This document shows positions 1 through 12,299 of a stretch of DNA of 64,000 nt, piece by piece. The position numbers and the translations under genes were made by a program. This stretch comes from Siphlonurus alternatus (lineage: Eukaryota > Arthropoda > Insecta > Ephemeroptera > Siphlonuridae): the NCBI GenBank assembly GCA_949825025.1, contig OX463780.1, forward strand, positions 47,389,280-47,453,279, in the 5' to 3' direction. How positions within the stretch are numbered: the stretch's first letter is position 1; every line of letters begins with the position of its first letter. Under the pieces are notes generated by a model, which worked only from the letters and a program-made list of their open reading frames with translations, made no database searches and was not told the DNA's origin.

Positions 1-905
1 AAATAAATTTTATGGTAGCGAATGCAATTTGGAATTCGATTTAACTGAATCCACGTAAAAAGTTTATTGATGTGTTCTATTACAACTGTTATTAGCATTG
101 GTAAAGTTTTGTGTTACCCTTAAAAAATTGTTATATATAATCTAAAAAGATTTTTGTGTCAAGGTATTTTCTGTGAACGAAAAAATAAAAAGATAAAATT
201 AAAGTTGATAGCTTTAACTTTTAGTACATTTATAATAAAACTGAGAAAAAAGTAGTCAAGTAAATTTTAACTTGGACAACTTTCTTTTTTCTAGACTGCT
301 GGTGCTATTCATTCATTTTAGGAGTCGCTATAAATTTTATACGACTCGGAAGTTAGTACCCGTTCAAGTTTGCTAGTGTGGTGTGTAGGTGGTTACTATT
401 GTTAGCGTGGTATCCAGTCTACATGACGATGAGTTTCATGAAAAATTAGCTTCGAGGGCAGTTTATAATATTAATTTATTTTTCTAAATGTTTTTACGAA
501 AAATTTCAGTTGTTGATATTAAAAAATTAACAGAGAAATTTTATTAGTTTTTTTTGTAGTGTTGATTTTGAAACATGATATTTAAAAAAAAAAGATGAAA
601 CTTACAATCTATACATGTTATAATAAAATGTTTTCATACATTCACTGGTTTGTTATAAATAGTTTTAAGTTAAATTGTGTTGTTTTAGAAATTTAATTGT
701 AACTTGTTTTAGAGGTTATATAAGATTGCAATCGAAATATCAATTTATTATGGTTGAGTTTTTTTACTTAATAAAAATACACACGTTTAAGTTTATTTTA
801 ATTAGCAAATTTCAAAGTAAAAATCACTGATTATGAGAATGATGTCCTATCATCGCTATATAAAATACCTGAAAACTATTGCAATTATTGTATAGCAGCC
901 ATATA
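1..905. other. AT-rich non-coding stretch
   Basis: No reading frame or splice-bounded block is convincing here. The only structure seen is an imperfect 26-bp palindrome at 322-347, with arms GAGTCG/CGACTC and TATAAA/TTTATA, inside a slightly GC-richer patch (297-440) that could be untranslated or regulatory sequence. Confidence 0.5.
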
Positions 906-1057
906 GGGGGCGATTCACGAAAGAGTTACCCAGGTTTTTATCCGCGTTTAGCTTAACCACGTTTAGCAAGGTGATTTAACGCGTAAAACAGGTATAGTTT
1001 AAACGTGGTTTAGCTAAACGAGGTTAGAAACCAAGCTAACTACTTCGTGAATCGCCC
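906..1057. mobile_element. Foldback MITE, ATTCAC-end group (copy 1)
   Basis: A non-coding element of about 150 bp with terminal inverted repeats of roughly 60 bp. The left end GGGGGCGATTCACGAA pairs with TTCGTGAATCGCCC on the right, and both arms carry CGTTTAGCT and ACCACGTTTA. The flanks are ATA on both sides, consistent with a 3-bp target duplication as made by PIF/Harbinger transposases. It has no coding capacity, so it would depend on a transposase supplied elsewhere. Its ends resemble those of the element at 39973. Confidence 0.8.
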
Positions 1058-1145
1058 ATATTATCTTGCCCCTTGCTGTTTAGGCAAATCGCATCGTTTT
1101 GGTGCTGAGCAAGTAGCCTAATTTCAAGGGGCGTTAGTCGCCAAA

Positions 1146-1285
1146 AACGCACCCTGCTTAGAGCACTAATCACGTGTGATATTTCAGAACGCACCCTGCA
1201 AAGCAAACTTCAGCAATCACTTGGGAGGTTTCAGAACGCACCCTGCTTAGAGCGATCACGTGAGAGGTTTTAGAACGGTCACTGC
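1146..1285. repeat. Short minisatellite
   Basis: The phrase AACGCACCCTGC recurs at 1146, 1188 and 1235, with a degenerate fourth copy (AACGGTCACTGC) at 1274, so the unit varies between about 39 and 47 bp. Each unit contains a variant of TTAGAGC followed by AATCACGTG or GATCACGTG and a TTTCAG or TTTTAG end. It is GC-richer than its surroundings. No coding frame is apparent. Confidence 0.7.
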
Positions 1286-4200
1286 TTCTTGTCTCTAATG
1301 TGTGCCTGAGGCTGACATCTCTATTGTTGTTTTAACAGTAGCTACTAAGCTGCATGAACGTGCTCTAGTAACTGTGATGAGTCATATAGAGTGCAGTCGC
1401 TTCTTTGTAGTTCTTTGTGTGCCTCCAAGTTAAGAAAACTTATCGTTGAGTGATGAAATACAGTCAGTCAATTTAATACAAGTTTATTGCAGCAAGCATT
1501 ACAAAAACATACACACTAAAATAATAATATATCTTAAATTTATGGATTTAATAATACTTAAAATAAACGGTTTAATTTAAGGGTTTCGTAATTATCCTTA
1601 TTTCAACACATTATCATCTGAATTCAAAAAGCATTGCACTGACTTGATAAATTGCAATTTTAAAGTAACTGACATGCCCTATTAACATCAACAGATATTG
1701 ATCTATTTTCATATATATTGATTTGTAGGAGAAATGGATTGAATTTCTACAGAATATTACTATATATTAGAATATTATAATTAAACGTTAATGTGAATTT
1801 CTATTTAATCCTTAAAATCCGTCTAGTTCTGATGATAATTTTAAATTGTTGTAACTGTATAGTTCTCCTAACTACATGTATAGTTCGTAAATACATTTAA
1901 GTGCTCTAATTGTCCCGAAAGTTTACTAAACGGGACATAATTGCGATTCTCTTGTTTCAAGTGGCCTCATCATGGAACTCAGAAATTAACACGTGTCGAG
2001 TCATATTTGCTTCATGTTCAGTTATAACAAGTTGGAGACTAACAGAATATGAGTCCTTGCAAATGCCTTCATATTCTAAGTTTGAGGAACTTATTGTTCA
2101 CATACACGTGCCTCAATAAGATGCATGACCTCCTATAATATTCCCCGTAATAACAAGAAAAAAAAATAACAATACACTTGCTTCTATTTCGCACTGATTT
2201 ATATTCACTGTACATAAAATATAAAGAAGAGCTACAGAGGGGCTGAGCCCATTAGGTTTATGTTGAACTAAATAAAGGTGTGATATACAGTCCATGTTAA
2301 ATTAAAATTTCGGGAGAGAGGTGTTTTCAGTCCACCCAGACTCTACCCTCCCCTAAAATTCATACATATCTGCCTGTGTTTCATGAATTCTTTACGATAA
2401 CCCCGGTTCTCTACCAAAAAAAAAAAAAAAAAAAAAAATACTCATTTTCTTTTTTTGTTTTTGTTTTGTTTCTGGACCTGACCAATCTTCTAGCATATCC
2501 AATATTATAATAATATTGAGCTTTTAATTTTTATGAGTGCAATTTAATACATTTTACTGTAGTTATTCCAGTCTTTGAGTAACAAATTTATTATTATTTT
2601 TAAAATTATAAATGTTAGCAAGATTTTTAGTGCTTCAAAGTATATATCAGGATATTTTATTCTATCTTAAAACTTAAAATTTAGAACATAATATAAAAAT
2701 GAAAAATATATTTTAAAATTATTTCCATAATATAATTTTCTTAAACTTGTATATGCATGATGGTTATAGTTAACACAATTAAGAAGTTTTACAAGTCTTT
2801 AGAGAGCTTTGTGTAAGTAAGAGTGACACATCTATAGCTATTTAAATACCGTAGAGAACGTTTAGTTTGGACTTAAATAACAAGTTAGCTTGTGTTTCAG
2901 TCTAGATCACAAATTAGAGAGTTACGCAGTTGTGTAGACCATCATTGCACTCGTACTTTGTATCACAATGTATTACATCCAGTACCGAGTGTGTTTAAAC
3001 TTTCAACAGCTGCTGCTACCGTTTTACGTCGTATAATTAGAGTGCAGGCATAATAACTCTTTATGTTATACTAGCCGCTGGGTTGCTTCTCTGTTACCGT
3101 ATATGATGCTATACTATTTTCAAAGTGCTACTCTTCATTGCTCTTTACGTTTTCTCTGTCTATATATTTTGATATGATAAAGTCAATCCAAAAATCCTCA
3201 CTTATATATCCAGAATTATAATTATATTATTTCAAGTATACCATGTTTCTATTCTGATTATTAGGATTTTAATTTGTTGCTTTTGAAAATTTTTAAATGA
3301 AATTCCCATATGTGTATGCATGTATTGTCGATAGCATAGTTTCTCTGTCTCACATTATTACCAAGCTATGTTGCTGGTACATCTGCAAACTCTTCACAAC
3401 AATTACAACGTCAATGTTTTATATAAAAATGTGAGACATTTCACCGCTACAAACTTTTTTGTTTAATACAACTACAAACTGTTACAAAACTCCATAAAGT
3501 TTATATGTTCAACATTTTCATAATGTTTTATCTAGAGGAACATATTTTATGTTGTTTTTCTCTTTTTACCAACTTGTTTTTTTTTTATCTTTTTTTTGTA
3601 TACGATGAAAATGTTTTCAAGTTAATTTGTATATTCTTTATTATTAAATATTTCAATGGGAGTGCATAAAATATTTATTTAGCATCGTCTGTTTTATATA
3701 ATGACAATTTTTAATAACTGTTTTTTTTTTTACATTAATTATTTCACTTCATTTTAATATAAAGCAGGTATTAATATCTACGTCTATTATATCATGATCA
3801 AACGTTATATAATTGCCAAAAGAGCTTTTGATATCATATTACAGTATGTATATAATATTATTTCATCAGAGTTTATTTTTATATAATTATATTCTGATGT
3901 TGTTTTAGATTTATGAAATAACATGATACTGTTTCATCTATATATAACACAACAAAAACTTTATATCATTGTTTATTTATATCAAAGTATAGTATATAAT
4001 ATACTCAAAACGTATATAATAAAGGCTATATATATTATACATGTTTGCTATTGTATTGTCAGTAATAGAGTTAGAACAGTTCTGTGCCTCTCCGAGTTGC
4101 AACACATAAGCCCTTTTACTTATTAGTGCCTTTGATCACTTTTGTCATATAATTTTCCTTTTGACGTTTTTTTTTTAATATCCGTCGTTTTTCTTAATTA

Positions 4201-4964
4201 ACTTCCTCTAAAGACTTGAAATAAGAGAAAAGAAAAAAAATATACTTGAGTTAGTTAAAAAAAAAAAATACACAAAAGGATTTTTATAGTTATCAAATAG
4301 CTGGGGGAAATTTTTTACAAGCAGTTGATTAATTTGAAATATATAAAATAATATACTCTCTTTTTTTAGAAATATGCTAATAATAAAGACAAGAAAATTA
4401 ATATCTGTATATAATGAATATTGTATGTTTAAAATGTATATTAATAATTTTCATGGTTCTGAGATTTTTAATTTCACAGCCTAAGGCAATATTGATAAAA
4501 ATTAGATTAAAAACAAAATTCTTCCTGCAAAAAAAGAAAATGATGGGAAAATAATAATAATATATTTTAACTTGAAAGGCAAGGCGGATATTTTCGTCAT
4601 TAATGCTTGGGAAAATCTGAGGATATATTTTATAGTACATCATACTATATATAATCATATTTATATACTGTATATATATTTACTCGCATATATTTTGGAA
4701 TAATTTTGCTAAATATTTCAAGTAAACAATGAAAAAAAAAATAGATTTATTTATTTTATTTATTTCCTCGTGTGTCTGTACATAATACAACATAGAGATA
4801 CAAAAGTTTTTTCTTAATCTAAATCTTATGTCTCAGATCAAATCTAAATCTTAGATCAAATGAAATGAATGAATGAACTATAAAAAAATCATAGATATAC
4901 CGATCGTGGTCTGTGAAATGAGCCACAGAATTTACCTTTGGGGCAAGTTGACACCATGCATACT

Positions 4965-5000
<36 letters not shown>

Positions 5001-5656
5001 TTTGTGACCTACTATATCGTATGATCCTTTTTACAGCGACCCCGGAAGATATAATTATGTGCATAATTTATGTAATTATTTTAACCTCCATTTCCTGGTA
5101 TACTAATATTGAAATTTCCCCTAAAAAAAATGTAAAACAGTAGGAAACATATCATCTGTAATTTAATTTTCACAGCATGCAGAGCCAATTAGGGTCATAA
5201 AACAACATGTTTGGAGATCATAGCCCCCAGAATATTTTGTGTGATGACTAGATGTAAATTGTTTATATAATTGTTGTTGTTGTTATGTTTCAGGTAAGCT
5301 GAAAAAACGCCACCTCTTTGTGGTACACATTTGCGTTGTTTGTGCGGGACATTTCCAAACCGTGAGTGTTTGCGTAAACAAGAAAATACAGTTTAATTAC
5401 TGTCTGAAAACTTTCGCCTAACTTTTACTAATTTAAAACGAACAACTTTTTTTTTCTTTTTAACACAAAACATCGTCAGTTATTTTTTTATATATTAAGG
5501 TTTCACGTACTGCTTTATAATTATAAGTCATTCAAATTTAATTAAAAAAATTACGTTTCCGGATATAATTGGCTTTTAGATGCAAACACACAATAAGTTG
5601 TTAAGTATAATAATAAAAAACTTTGCTGTATATAATATAAATATTTATATACCATT
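1286..5656. other. Gene-free AT-rich DNA
   Basis: No supported exon or element. It contains a run of 23 A at 2416-2438, a run of 32 T at 4966-4997, and a small hairpin at 1911-1937 (TGTCCCG/CGGGACA). The patch 2860-3060 is slightly GC-richer but has no usable frame or clear splice signals. Confidence 0.5.
4966..4997. repeat. Poly(T) run of 32
   Basis: An uninterrupted homopolymer of 32 T, either a microsatellite or the reverse-strand A tail of a degraded retroposon. No recognisable SINE body lies beside it. Confidence 0.9.
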
Positions 5657-5834
5657 GGGGGACATTCACAAAGCACTTTAATCCCAACTTTAGCCCCAAG
5701 TTTTATCCCTGGTACTAAACATGGTGCTAAACTAGGAGCTAGACATGGTTAGCTCCTGGTTTAGCACCAGGTTTAGTACCAGGGATAAAACTTGGGGCTA
5801 AAGTTGGGGTTAAAGTGCTTTGTGAATGCCCCCC
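5657..5834. mobile_element. Foldback MITE, ATTCAC-end group (copy 2)
   Basis: A 178-bp near-complete palindrome. The ends are GGGGGACATTCACAAAGC and GCTTTGTGAATGCCCCCC. The arms continue through CTTTAGCCCCAAGTTTTA and GGTACTAAAC with their complements, leaving only a short loop around 5735. ATT flanks both ends, giving a 3-bp target duplication. Non-coding. The end motif CATTCACAAAG is shared with the elements at 13740 and 58816. Confidence 0.85.
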
Positions 5835-6099
5835 ATTATGTTTAAGTAACGATTGAATTCATTGATATCTACGGGTACTAATTAATATTGGAGTTGCTTT
5901 CATAGATAAAAATAGGTTAAACAAAATCATATATATTAATTGATGATATACAATAAAGTGATGAAAAAATATCTTTATATAAAATATAATATGAAGTCCA
6001 TGAAATATCATTTTAATATAAAAGTTTTTTAACAATATATTTGCATGCGTGGGGGTTCTGTTTGGTTGCACATGAGAGTACAATGAAAGAAAGGGAGGG

Positions 6100-6275
6100 A
6101 GAGGCAACAATCGATGATGAGTCTGTAATTGTTACTGCAACAGCCAAAGTGAGAGAGAGAAGCGCCGGCGCTTATTTCCCCTGTGGCCCTGAGAGCCGCG
6201 GCGCACGAGGGCGGGCGTGCAGCAATCAGGCCGAACTAAAGCGACCAGAAACAGCCGACAAGCGGCGAGCACTTT
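6100..6275. promoter_or_regulatory. CpG-rich patch, possible promoter or 5' exon
   Basis: This block of about 175 bp is much richer in G, C and CpG than its surroundings (for example GCGCCGGCGC, GAGCCGCGGCGCACGAG). A plus-strand frame is open through it from 6041 to 6274, but the residue composition matches no known family, and no clear acceptor/donor pair bounds it. Read as a possible promoter or untranslated first exon; an exon in either direction is not excluded. Confidence 0.25.
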
Positions 6276-6641
6276 AACCATTACCCCCTTCCCACCTGGC
6301 TCCTCGATAATGTGACACTCTCAAATTGTATTAATTTATATTTTTTTATATTACTATGCTTAACAAGTTTGATTTTAATTACAAATCTACTTTCATTTAT
6401 TAGTGAGACAATCTAATTTTATATTGTCGTTCCATTTAGCTTTTTAAATTATATAAATTAATCTTATTTGCGATATAATGATTATTTATATTTTAATTAT
6501 TTCAGAGTATATTATAAATTTGAGTATTTATATAATAACCTTTTAATAAATTATAATCACTCCAAATATATTAATAATTACTGATAGAACCCACAGTACA
6601 AAGGTGGAGCGATAAAGAGTATAGAATATATAATATAGAAT

Positions 6642-6682
<41 letters not shown>

Positions 6683-7002
6683 TATATATAGAATATAGAA
6701 TTTATAAATATATATATTTATGTATCCTTATGATCAAAAGTGAGAGCAAACTAACGTTTTGTACAGAATTTTAAATTTATTTTCTTATGTTTATTTTATA
6801 ACATGAAATTTATCGATTATCAAGACCACGAAGCAAGTATTTTTTATTCACTATATAAAAATCAGTGAAAAAAAGCAAGATGCTGTATATAAATAAGAAC
6901 TTAAACTTTCAAGATTTAAACTGTACAGAGTTGTTAATAAGAGTGGAACAAAGCTGTTCGATTAGCACGTGCACGCTATTCTATACGAAATTTGACTTTG
7001 AT
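6276..7002. other. AT-rich DNA with a TA-repeat core
   Basis: No gene. The interval contains a (TA)n-rich block from about 6625 to 6720 made of TATATA and ATTATA variants, a likely microsatellite. Confidence 0.55.
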
Positions 7003-7121
7003 TGTACACTTCTCGGAAAATTTCCCTTTGCAGCCTTGTTAATCACCATGCCCCGTAAGAGTAACACAGAGGACATGGTGATTAATGCAAATGGGAAATT
7101 TTTCGAGGCGACGACTGTACA
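7003..7121. mobile_element. Short foldback element with TGTACA ends
   Basis: A 119-bp element that starts and ends with TGTACA. The arms share CTCGGAAAATTTCCC-like and AATCACCATG segments with their complements at the other end. The right-end sequence GAGGCGACGA and the ATCACCATG stretch recur in the larger element at 23822-24406, so the two form one family. A reading frame overlapping it (6865-7122) is a by-product of the repeat. Confidence 0.75.
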
Positions 7122-7181
7122 TTAGAATTTGAAAAATGAGAGGAGAGAGATTTTGGTTTTAACTCCGCGCGTGTGGGTTAT

Positions 7182-7259
7182 TATCAGAACCAAAAAGGTG
7201 TGCCCCTGAATAGCATACAAGTTCCATAAGGAGAGGGGCACACCTTTTTGGTTCTGATA
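7182..7259. repeat. Perfect 26-bp inverted repeat (78-nt hairpin)
   Basis: Positions 7182-7207 (starting TATCAGAACC, ending GTGCCCCT) are matched exactly by the reverse complement at 7234-7259, with a 26-nt loop. The total length of 78 nt resembles a microRNA precursor. A perfect stem without bulges is, however, more typical of a young foldback element or an endo-siRNA source. No other copy was noticed in the window. Confidence 0.9.
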
Positions 7260-7310
7260 GTAGATACAAAGATGAGAGAGACAGTACACGAATGAGAAAG
7301 CACATATCGT

Positions 7311-7480
7311 CAGTTGTATAGTGTACACACGCTGTCCAGCAAAGGCAGCTAAAACGCCTGGTCGCTCCGCAACTCCTCGTGCGTACAAGCGCTCACGGTT
7401 GCATAAGCAAGACGCCGCAGGGGCGCCACTAGCGGCCAGTACGTAAATCTTGTCATGCTCGTTCCGCAGGGAAATCATTC
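7311..7480. other. GC-rich patch, exon or promoter candidate
   Basis: CpG-rich sequence in AT-rich surroundings. It is open on the minus strand (a frame of about 118 codons, 7478-7122, reading through residues such as LAASGAPAASCL) and on the plus strand for about 35 codons ending at 7446. Weak acceptor and donor matches exist on both strands, so strand and coding status cannot be decided. No family recognised. Confidence 0.25.
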
Positions 7481-7693
7481 CATTTCCAAACTAAGAACAC
7501 GCTCTTTCGTTTGCTTATACTTCGGCTCAAGAGGTTCAATTCAATATTAGCTTAATATGAGTATATTTAACATTAGTAAATATAACCTTTTTATATATAA
7601 ATGAATTATTTGTTTGTATTTAAATAGAATTTATTTATTTTTAGATTTCATATTAATATGAATAATTACACTACACTAAATGTATTTGATATA

Positions 7694-7846
7694 AGGCCTG
7701 TTCGTAAACCCTGCTCGGTGTACTCTGAGCAAGTTTACGAACAAAAATCGTGACGTCATCTGCACTGCACTCCCTACACCACCCTCTGCGCTGGTGTAAG
7801 AAAACGGTGTAAAAGTGTACACCGAGCAGGGTTTACGAACAGGCCT
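7694..7846. mobile_element. MITE, AGGYCTG family (copy 1)
   Basis: A 153-bp non-coding element with inverted ends of about 30 bp. It starts AGGCCTGTTCGTAAACCC and ends with the complement, and ATA flanks both sides as a 3-bp target duplication. The interior contains GTGACGTCAT at about 7750. A second copy lies at 61291-61427 and a related short version at 59422-59544. Non-autonomous; PIF/Harbinger-like by duplication size. Confidence 0.85.
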
Positions 7847-8974
7847 ATAGTGAAAAATAATATAATGCTGTTTATCCTTTCATTCTTACGTTAGTGGCAT
7901 TTAACGTACATTTCCATGTGGGCTAAAATGTGTAATCTTTGCATAATTATATAATTCATGCTATATACTGATGATTTAGCTCTCTTCGTTGTTTGTAAAA
8001 TTAAATTAATGATATTAATTAATTTCTAGTTCGTCGTTGTCATCAAATATTAACACTTTTTGAATATTATGAGAAAAATCAGCGTAAAGTTCGTACCAAG
8101 AAAATTAAATGATATTTGTGGAGTCCACACATTATTTCATATTATAAAATATGTTCGTATTTTTTGTGTAACGAATCTAAAAAATCTTATATGAAGTTCG
8201 ATATTGATTTTTTTATCTACTGTTTTATTTTACAATAAGCTGCAAGACAAATTTTGAAATAGCTGACTTAAAAACAAATTAAAAACAGATCTTTTGTAAT
8301 CTAATAATTCAATACTTTTTTATTAATATCATCGATATTATAAAATTATTCTATATATTATAGTTAAATATATCAACAAAAAACTATATACATAATTAGG
8401 TTATTTATATACTTGCAGTCAAAAGTCAGCTTTGCAGATGTAGTAAAAATATTAAACAATAAAGTTTTGAAATTTCACTAAAACCACATGACACAAAAAC
8501 ACTGGTTCTATTCATAATATTAATTAAATAACAATGTTACATTACGACTAAAAAAATTTTTGTTAGTGACAAAAACTGTACATTTTCATTTCAAAAGTTT
8601 TATTATTTTATGATAATTTTTTCCATTTGGCAATGAACTTATGTGTTTCTACTAGTACTTGGGATATGGTGTGACAGAAAGACCACCGAAGAGAGTATGC
8701 AAATAAGCAGCAAATCATACTAGGAGGCATTTCCATAGAGATGGGATGTCGCGTTAATCCAACAGAAAACAAAAGGCCGCTGGCCCGAACAGAATAAATT
8801 TATTTTGCTCGTGCAAAATGACACAAAAGTAGATAGATATTCTGGTTGGTAGAACCATAGAATAATGCCCGAGGTCTAAACTCTTCTTTCGCCAGATAAC
8901 CGAACAACATGATTTATTAGATATAGCAGGTAACACAAAATATATAAGTGTATTCACTGCAACTAGTTTTGTGA
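7847..8974. other. Gene-free AT-rich DNA
   Basis: No exon, element or structured repeat was recognised; short open frames here are composition effects. Confidence 0.5.
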
Positions 8975-9157
8975 ACTGTTGTTTAAACTACTGGTCACAA
9001 GACTGAGGGAACCATGGAAACACCAGTCAGGATGGTTCATAGAGTGTTCTTTAGCAACCATCGTGTGGAAAAGTCCGGTGGTACCTGGAATTGAACTCAG
9101 GATTTTTCAATAACGAAGCGAATTCAAATACCACTCTGTTAAATGTCTGGTCTAGAT
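8975..9157 (-). mobile_element. tRNA-derived SINE
   Basis: Read on the minus strand from about 9157, a box A-like ACAGAGTGG (about 9131-9142) is followed about 40 nt later by a box B-like GTTCAATTCC (about 9087-9098). This is the internal RNA polymerase III promoter of tRNA-derived SINEs. The body then reads CATCCTGACTGG and TTTCCATGGTTCCCTCAG. That body motif recurs at 10975, 35645 and 38619, supporting a dispersed SINE family. The copy is degenerate and probably inactive; the exact 3' end is unclear. Confidence 0.6.
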
Positions 9158-9216
9158 ATATATAGTACTTATTTCAAGGCAGTAAAATAAGTATTTAGAT
9201 TTATTCGTATTATTAT

Positions 9217-9443
9217 AATTGGTAAAAATCGATTATCAAAGTATGCTTTCTGTTGATAATAATGATATCAACAGAAAGCATACACCATTCATTTACGAAA
9301 AGAGAGGAACAAAATCTTTTCTTTTTTTACCCCTTTAACATTTTTTTAATATATTTTGTTACCGTATTTTCGTAAATGGTATATCAATTAGTATCATTAT
9401 TAACAAGACAAGGCATACTTTTGATAATAGATTTTTACCAATT
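9217..9443. mobile_element. Foldback element with AATTGGTAAAAATC ends
   Basis: A 227-bp palindromic element. The left end AATTGGTAAAAATC is matched at the right by GATTTTTACCAATT. The arms share ATTATCAAA, GTATGC and CATTTACGAAAA segments. The left arm contains a second small hairpin (TATGCTTTCTGTTGAT with its complement), so two stems compete. Non-coding. Confidence 0.8.
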
Positions 9444-9929
9444 AGATGCTGATAATAATTGAGTAACTAAAGCCTTTGTGTTATCAGTCTAGATGTTAAA
9501 AATATACAAAACATAACATTGTTAATAAAATTGATTGCATGAAAACAACAAGGACAATTTGTTAAAGTTATGTTAATTATGTTGCTTGATGATCAAGCCA
9601 ATTTAAAGCAGTGGTGTAAATTCTTTTTTTAAACCTCCCAGTCTCATAAATGTTCATTAGTTAGATATTTTGTAAAGTTCCATCAATTTCAACTTAATGT
9701 TCTTAAAAAGACATTAAAAAAAAACGTAACATGGATATAATGGATGAAAAAGACGTGAAAATACCACATTAGTAAGGTTTTTCATAAATAGCTGCTATTT
9801 TTGGAAGTCACATTGTGCAAATTAGGACAACAACATTTAAATGTCTGTTCCATTAAAAATGTTGTCAGTTTTACTTGATTTTACCGCTAACATGGTGTTT
9901 TTATTGCATGTTTCGAGTCATGTATTGTC

Positions 9930-10095
9930 AATTCTTTCAGATTTGTTTTGGTGCACCATCTATCATCCTCAAAATTAAGAGAAAATGTACTGTGACGTCA
10001 TAGTCATGCAGCGACATTTACATGACTATGACGTCAAAGCATATTGCAGCACAATTTTAAGGGTTCAAAATAATCTGAAAATTTTGTCAATTTAT
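9930..10095. mobile_element. Diverged foldback with CRE-type palindrome arms
   Basis: The core is a perfect 16-bp inverted repeat, TGACGTCATAGTCATG at 9993-10008 and its complement at 10021-10036, separated by 12 nt. Weaker pairing extends outward (TTTCAGATT near 9940 against AATCTGAAA near 10075), suggesting an old foldback of about 165 bp. Each arm contains a complete TGACGTCA. Confidence 0.6.
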
Positions 10096-12240
10096 AGAAC
10101 TCGAGGTTCATAATCCAGATATTATGTAACAATTTCATACAGGTTATTTATTCGAATTCTTGTCATAAAATTAAAGTAATATCTATAATAAAAAATGGAA
10201 TTGCATCCATCAATTTAAGTCAATTTCCAAAATACTCAATAACTGTCCTACCTTTATTTTCTTATCTATCTAGCCTACCATCCTTATATAGAATCTATTT
10301 CTTGTTCAAAAGACTGCAGGGAGGGTAAAAAGAACTGAAAAAGCATTCAGAATATATAAAAGCGAATCTTCTCCGGTAAAACGTCTGAGCCTTCTGCTAG
10401 AACCTATAGGACGATACAAGAGAGGGGCGAGGGACTGCAAAGTCAAAGAAAAAAGTCGCATCGAGCATTTCAAGTCGAAATCGCTAAATAGTAATGTCAC
10501 AAGTATAAACTTAATGAAATGAAATGAAAATATTTTTGGTATTTTTTTTTAAAGAGATTTATAAATTTTTATATCATGATCAAAGAAAGAAATTATTAAT
10601 GTTATAAAAATATTATTTTCTATACTGTATAAAAACAGAAAAAAACATTAATAAAAACATTTATCAAATTTTGTTTCAGAATTAAATTTTGTAATATATA
10701 CTTCTCTCATGGCGATATTGAATTTTATGTATTTGTATTTTATTTTTTTTATATATTTCAATTTCAAATCTTTCAAGCTCGTATGAACATCGCTCAAAGT
10801 TAAAATATATTTTTATGTCTCGAATACAAAACTTGTACGTAAAGAAATGGAAAACGTATTTCATCAAGTTTATGCCTGTTTTATTGTCTATTATTTTCTT
10901 ATGAAAAGTAAAAGAGAGGTATCACACTCGTTTTGAAAATGGTAAAGGAGAGGTGCACTAGTTTGCCTATATTAACTGAGAAAACATGGTAACCTTAGTC
11001 AGGATGGTCGGAAATGACAGAATTGCCTTAAATTGTTTCCCAAATATACAGCGATTGGAGCTAATTTTAATAATAACAATAATTGTTTATTGGGTATATA
11101 ATAATAGTAGGGGGAAGAGACACTGAAAAAAACACAATAAATGAAAGATTATGACAAAAATAAAATAACCCGGTGGTATAAAAAAGGCATAGCCCATTTA
11201 TAAATAATATATGATCAACCACCAATTTAAATCTGCAATATTAATGTTACAAAATAGTTATAAATTTACTAAATTAGTACAAAACTCCAACCATTTCATA
11301 CTATTAGTTAATCTAAACTTATAAACAAATAATAATGGCATCAACGCACTGATATTTCTTTTGTCACCTAACTTCATCAGTATATTTTAAGACAAGTATG
11401 TCAAGGCCACAAAAGAGGGTGACTAAAATCTAAAATCTCAAACAAAAGCTGCTAACAAAAAGCTATTCGTGTCAAACCGAGTGATTTACTGACAGTGAAA
11501 TCTGATAGAGCAAATAATTCACACTTTTATATGTCGTGTTGGCGATCATTATCAAAGTGGTATCAAAGTGTTTGTATCACGTTATCATCAAATCTATATT
11601 AATCACTTTCTTTAGAAATATAATGTGAAATATTTTTCATTGGGTTTCTTGTAAAATACACATATAATATTTTTGAGTGAAAAAATTTAGCTCGTAATTT
11701 TTTATTCCAGTTTCGAAAGCTTGGGAAAAAAAAAATAAACCACTACATTTCTCGTTCACTTTAGGGCCCTACTCAATTTTTCCCCTCCCATATGTACCCT
11801 CCATTGCCCCCAGTATGGCCGCTAAATAATTAGGGTGCATCCCTGCATATGATGCGCCCTACTTTTTTAGTTATTTTAGGGAAGGCTAGTTGAAAAAAGC
11901 ACGAAAAAAAGAGGCGTTGGGACGCAGCTGTGATTTTGATTACAATTCAGTCTACTAAGAGTAAGTGAAAATATATTATATCATGCATAACAAATAAGTT
12001 AAGGACGATAAAAAAATTCAATTATCATAAATAGTACAGTTTTAAAAAAATAACCTTTTGAAAAATAATAACTCTGATCGAATCTATTATCCTTAATGCA
12101 ACGTGATAAATTTTCTTCACTGAAAGGCATCCTGGAACACACAAAAACGAGCCTGTGTTTGAACCTTTGTGGGGGATTTGAAATTAAAGCTTGTTCCAAA
12201 TGTCATAAATTTCAGTTTAATTAGCCCGCGTGTCCTGTCT
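10096..12240. other. AT-rich DNA with a SINE fragment
   Basis: No gene. Positions 10970-11040 contain GAGAAAACATGGTAACCTTAG and AGTCAGGATGG, a fragment of the SINE body seen at 8975. A GC-richer patch at 11760-11880 has no usable frame. Confidence 0.5.
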
Positions 12241-12260
12241 TGTTTGGCACTGCCCGCCTC

Positions 12261-12281
12261 TGACGTCATGGTGTGACGTCA
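12261..12281. promoter_or_regulatory. Paired TGACGTCA sites
   Basis: Two complete TGACGTCA palindromes (12261-12268 and 12274-12281) lie with starts 13 bp apart in a short GC-rich patch. TGACGTCA is the consensus site of CREB/ATF bZIP factors. No exon is recognisable nearby, so regulatory function is only inferred. Confidence 0.4.
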
Positions 12282-12299
12282 CAGGTGTGTTGTGTTTTC

